Assembly (NCBI GenBank): GCA_021780395.1
Contig: JAJXYU010000224.1
Span: 1-8,088, forward strand
Origin: Pseudomonadota bacterium
Lineage (GTDB): Bacteria > Pseudomonadota > Gammaproteobacteria > Steroidobacterales > Steroidobacteraceae
Length of the DNA stretch: 8,088 nucleotides
Direction of reading: 5' to 3'
Shown here: in pieces, positions 6,025 to 8,088 of the stretch
Layout of the letters: the number at the start of each line of letters is the position of its first letter
Numbering within the stretch: the first letter of the stretch is position 1
Made by a program: the position numbers and the translations under genes
The notes under the pieces: generated by a model
Databases searched by the model: none
What the model saw: only the letters and a program-made list of their open reading frames with translations
What the model was told of the DNA's origin: nothing

Positions 6025-7906
6025 CGCCGTGGGCGGCGCGCTCGGCGAGCGGGACGGTCCCGTGGTCGCGCTGGTCGGGAATCCGAACTGCGGCAAGAGC
6101 GCGTTGTTCAACCGCCTGACCGGCAGCCGGCAGAAGGTCGCGAACTACGCGGGCGCGACCATCGAGCGCAAGGAGGGCGGATTCGCGACGCCGTCGGGAC
6201 GGCGCCTGCGCCTCATCGATCTGCCGGGTGCGTACAGCCTGGATCCGCTGACCCCGGATGAACACGTGACGGCCGACGTCCTGCTCGGCCGGCGCGACGG
6301 GGAGTCGCGGCCCGATCTCCTCGTGTGCGTCACCGATGCGACGAACCTGCGACAGAATCTGCGCCTCGTGCTCGGCCTGCGACGCCTCGGTCTCCCGATG
6401 ATCGTCGCACTCAACATGATCGACGTCGCCCGCCGCAAGGGGATCCGGATCGACGCGGCGCGGCTCTCGGAGGAACTCGGGTGCCCGGTCGTCGAGACGA
6501 TCGCGATAAGGCCCGGCGGAATCCGAGCGCTGATCGCGGCGCTCGATCGCGATCGGCTGCCGCCCTCGCCGTCACCTCCCGCGGTCGCCGCGCCGGCGGT
6601 CGCAGCGATCGAGCGGGACCAAGCCGACGTGCGCCGGATCCTCGCCGCCGCCGGGATCGACGAGACCGCCAGCGTCCGGTTCAGCGATCGCGTCGACGCG
6701 ATCGTGCTGCATCCGCTGCTCGGGCCCGTGATCCTCGCGGTGGTCCTGTTCCTGATATTCCAGGCGGTTTTCGCGTGGGCGCAAGCGCCGATGAACGTGA
6801 TCAAGGCGGCCGTCGACGCGGTCGGCGCCGAATCGTCGCGGCTGCTGCCGCCGAGCCTGTTCCGCGACCTGCTGATCAACGGCGTACTCGCCGGCACAGG
6901 CGGGGTGCTGCAGTTCCTCCCGCAGATCCTGATCCTGTTCTTCTTCATCCTGCTGTTCGAGGATTCCGGGTATCTACCGCGCGCGGCGTTCCTGCTCGAC
7001 CGGATCATGGGGAGCGTCGGCCTGTCCGGCCGTGCGTTCATCCCGCTGCTGTCGAGCTTCGCGTGCGCGATTCCGGGAATCATGGCGACGCGCACGATCC
7101 AGAGTCCGCGAGACCGTCTGGCGACGATCATGATCGCGCCGCTCCTGACCTGCTCGGCCCGATTGCCGGTCTATGCATTGATCATCGGGGCGTTCGTTCC
7201 CGACCGGACCGTGTGCGGGGGGCTGCGACTGCAGGGACTGGTGCTGTTCGGGCTCTACGTCGCCGGCGTCGTGAGCGCGATGGCGATCGCGTACGTGCTG
7301 AAGCGCACGATTCGCGGCGGTGCCTATCACGCGCTGATGCTCGAACTTCCCGAATACCATTGGCCGAACCTGCGCAACATCGCGATCGGACTCTGGCAGC
7401 GCACCCGGATCTTCGTCGGTCGTGTCGGCACGATCATCCTGGCGTTGACGGTGATCCTGTGGGCGCTCAGCTCCTACCCGGCCCCCCCGCCGGGCGCGGT
7501 CGGGCCGGCGATCCAGTACAGCGTCGCCGGCCACCTCGGCCGGGCGCTCGGCGTCGTGTTCGCGCCGATCGGATTCAACTGGCAGATCTCGATCGCGCTG
7601 ATCCCCGGGCTCGCGGCGCGCGAGGTCGCGGTCGGCGCGCTCGGCACCGTCTATGCGCTGTCGGGCACCGGTGGAGACGTCGCGAGCCGTCTGACCCCGC
7701 TGATCGCACGCGACTGGAGCCTGCCGACGGCACTGTCCCTGCTGGCGTGGTACGTGTTCGCGCCACAATGCCTCTCGACCCTCGCGACCGTACGGCGGGA
7801 GACGGCGTCGTGGCGCTATCCGCTGATCATGGCGGGGTATCTGCTGGGTCTCGCTTACGCCGGCGCCTGGCTCACCTATCGCGTCGCCGGGGCGATCGCG
7901 GGATGA
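6017..7906 (+). CDS. feoB: Ferrous iron transporter FeoB
   Basis: An inner-membrane Fe(II) transporter with an N-terminal G-protein domain, 629 residues from GTG 6017 (8-base overlap with feoA). A second in-frame GTG at 6029, 4 bases after the feoA stop, is equally possible; neither has a clear ribosome site, so coupling to feoA is likely. G-domain: G1 GNPNCGKS (21-28), switch/G2 NYAGATIERKEG (43-54), G3 DLPG (68-71), G4 NMID (133-136); the G5 region (about 161-169, TIAIRPGGI) is a poor match to the SA-type motif. A Pro/Ala linker (181-197) leads to the helical region and the membrane core. Core marks: LLSSFACAIPGIMATRT (344-360, Cys350), APLLTCSARLPVYAL (374-388, Cys379), ELPEYHWPNLR (443-453), GLAAREVAVGALGT (531-544) and FAPQCLSTLATVRRET (581-596). 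It is shorter than E. coli FeoB (773 residues) but all core blocks are present. Confidence 0.96.
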   Translation: MTDAVGGALGERDGPVVALVGNPNCGKSALFNRLTGSRQKVANYAGATIERKEGGFATPSGRRLRLIDLPGAYSLDPLTPDEHVTADVLLGRRDGESRPDLLVCVTDATNLRQNLRLVLGLRRLGLPMIVALNMIDVARRKGIRIDAARLSEELGCPVVETIAIRPGGIRALIAALDRDRLPPSPSPPAVAAPAVAAIERDQADVRRILAAAGIDETASVRFSDRVDAIVLHPLLGPVILAVVLFLIFQAVFAWAQAPMNVIKAAVDAVGAESSRLLPPSLFRDLLINGVLAGTGGVLQFLPQILILFFFILLFEDSGYLPRAAFLLDRIMGSVGLSGRAFIPLLSSFACAIPGIMATRTIQSPRDRLATIMIAPLLTCSARLPVYALIIGAFVPDRTVCGGLRLQGLVLFGLYVAGVVSAMAIAYVLKRTIRGGAYHALMLELPEYHWPNLRNIAIGLWQRTRIFVGRVGTIILALTVILWALSSYPAPPPGAVGPAIQYSVAGHLGRALGVVFAPIGFNWQISIALIPGLAAREVAVGALGTVYALSGTGGDVASRLTPLIARDWSLPTALSLLAWYVFAPQCLSTLATVRRETASWRYPLIMAGYLLGLAYAGAWLTYRVAGAIAG

Positions 7907-7940
7907 GGGGGTGTCGGCGGCGGCGGCGGGTGGCGCGCCG

Positions 7941-8088
7941 ATGAACGCGTGGCTCGATCGCGCGCTGGTCGGCGTTGCGCTCGGGGTCAGCGTCCTTCAT
8001 TGCGCGTGCGCGTTCGGGCCGCGAGCCTGGCGGCGCCGTCTGTGGACGGCTGCCGGCGCGCTGCTCGCCCGCCTCGGGCTGCAGCGGC
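7941..8088 (+). CDS. Small protein following feoB, unidentified (3' end outside window)
   Basis: A frame opens at ATG 7941, 34 bases after the feoB stop, and is still open at the window end (49 residues visible). GGGTGG at 7928-7933 could serve as a ribosome site; an in-frame GTG at 7911 would add ten residues (VSAAAAGGAP). The visible part has one hydrophobic, membrane-like segment (LVGVALGVSVLHCACAF) with two cysteines, CAC, followed by an Arg-rich stretch (AWRRRLWTAAG) that would face the cytoplasm. Small ORFs after feoB occur in several Proteobacteria, either FeoC-like winged-helix proteins or short uncharacterised proteins of the DUF6587 kind. This one does not look like FeoC; a DUF6587-type protein is a guess from position and character only. 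Confidence 0.6.
   Translation, partial: MNAWLDRALVGVALGVSVLHCACAFGPRAWRRRLWTAAGALLARLGLQR

Noticed and set aside
7911..7936. Short GGC/GCG-rich run (CGGCGGCGGCGG) as a microsatellite of interest
   Set aside because: Only a few units long and expected by chance in DNA of this composition.
6325..7944. A 539-codon plus-strand frame overlapping feoB
   Set aside because: It is a shifted reading of feoB, Arg-rich and without membrane segments or motifs; the feoB frame explains the region.

Overview
This is an 8,088-base stretch of a very GC-rich bacterial chromosome (by eye about two thirds G+C, with strong G/C preference at third codon positions). Seven protein genes cover nearly all of it, and two of them run off the window edges. 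I see no RNA gene, insertion sequence, CRISPR array or phage gene. The gene content (DUF1800/DUF1501 pair, HinT, S33 proline iminopeptidase, FeoAB followed by a tiny ORF) fits a free-living Proteobacterium, perhaps a high-GC gammaproteobacterium of the Xanthomonadales or a relative. That placement is inference from gene order and protein style, not a computed result.

Layout. (1) Positions 1-2168, plus strand: the 3' part of a DUF1800 gene, overlapping by one base a complete DUF1501 gene with a twin-arginine signal. This is a widespread, poorly characterised exported pair. (2) Positions 2169-2432: a 264-base gap between convergent genes, with a GC-rich hairpin and a short AT-rich islet. (3) Positions 5542 down to 2433, minus strand: a run hinT, proline iminopeptidase (pip), APC-family amino acid permease. 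hinT and pip are 18 bases apart and probably cotranscribed. The permease may be in the same unit or may have its own promoter. (4) Positions 5543-5715: a divergent intergenic region with a good candidate Fur box lying on a sigma-70-like promoter. (5) Positions 5716-8088, plus strand: feoA, feoB (overlapping) and the start of a small ORF, a ferrous iron uptake operon that the Fur box would shut off when iron is sufficient.

How the genes work together: FeoA and FeoB import Fe(II) across the inner membrane. Pip removes N-terminal proline from peptides, and the permease next to it plausibly moves amino acids, so this cluster may serve peptide and amino acid use. HinT is a housekeeping nucleoside phosphoramidase.

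Most of the window is ordinary. The parts worth a second look are a histone-H1-like basic tail on Pip, a permease reading frame that appears to begin upstream of its first ATG at a non-ATG codon (CTG) behind a good ribosome site, and a feoA promoter placed so close to the ATG that the message may be leaderless. I found no convincing previously undescribed system.
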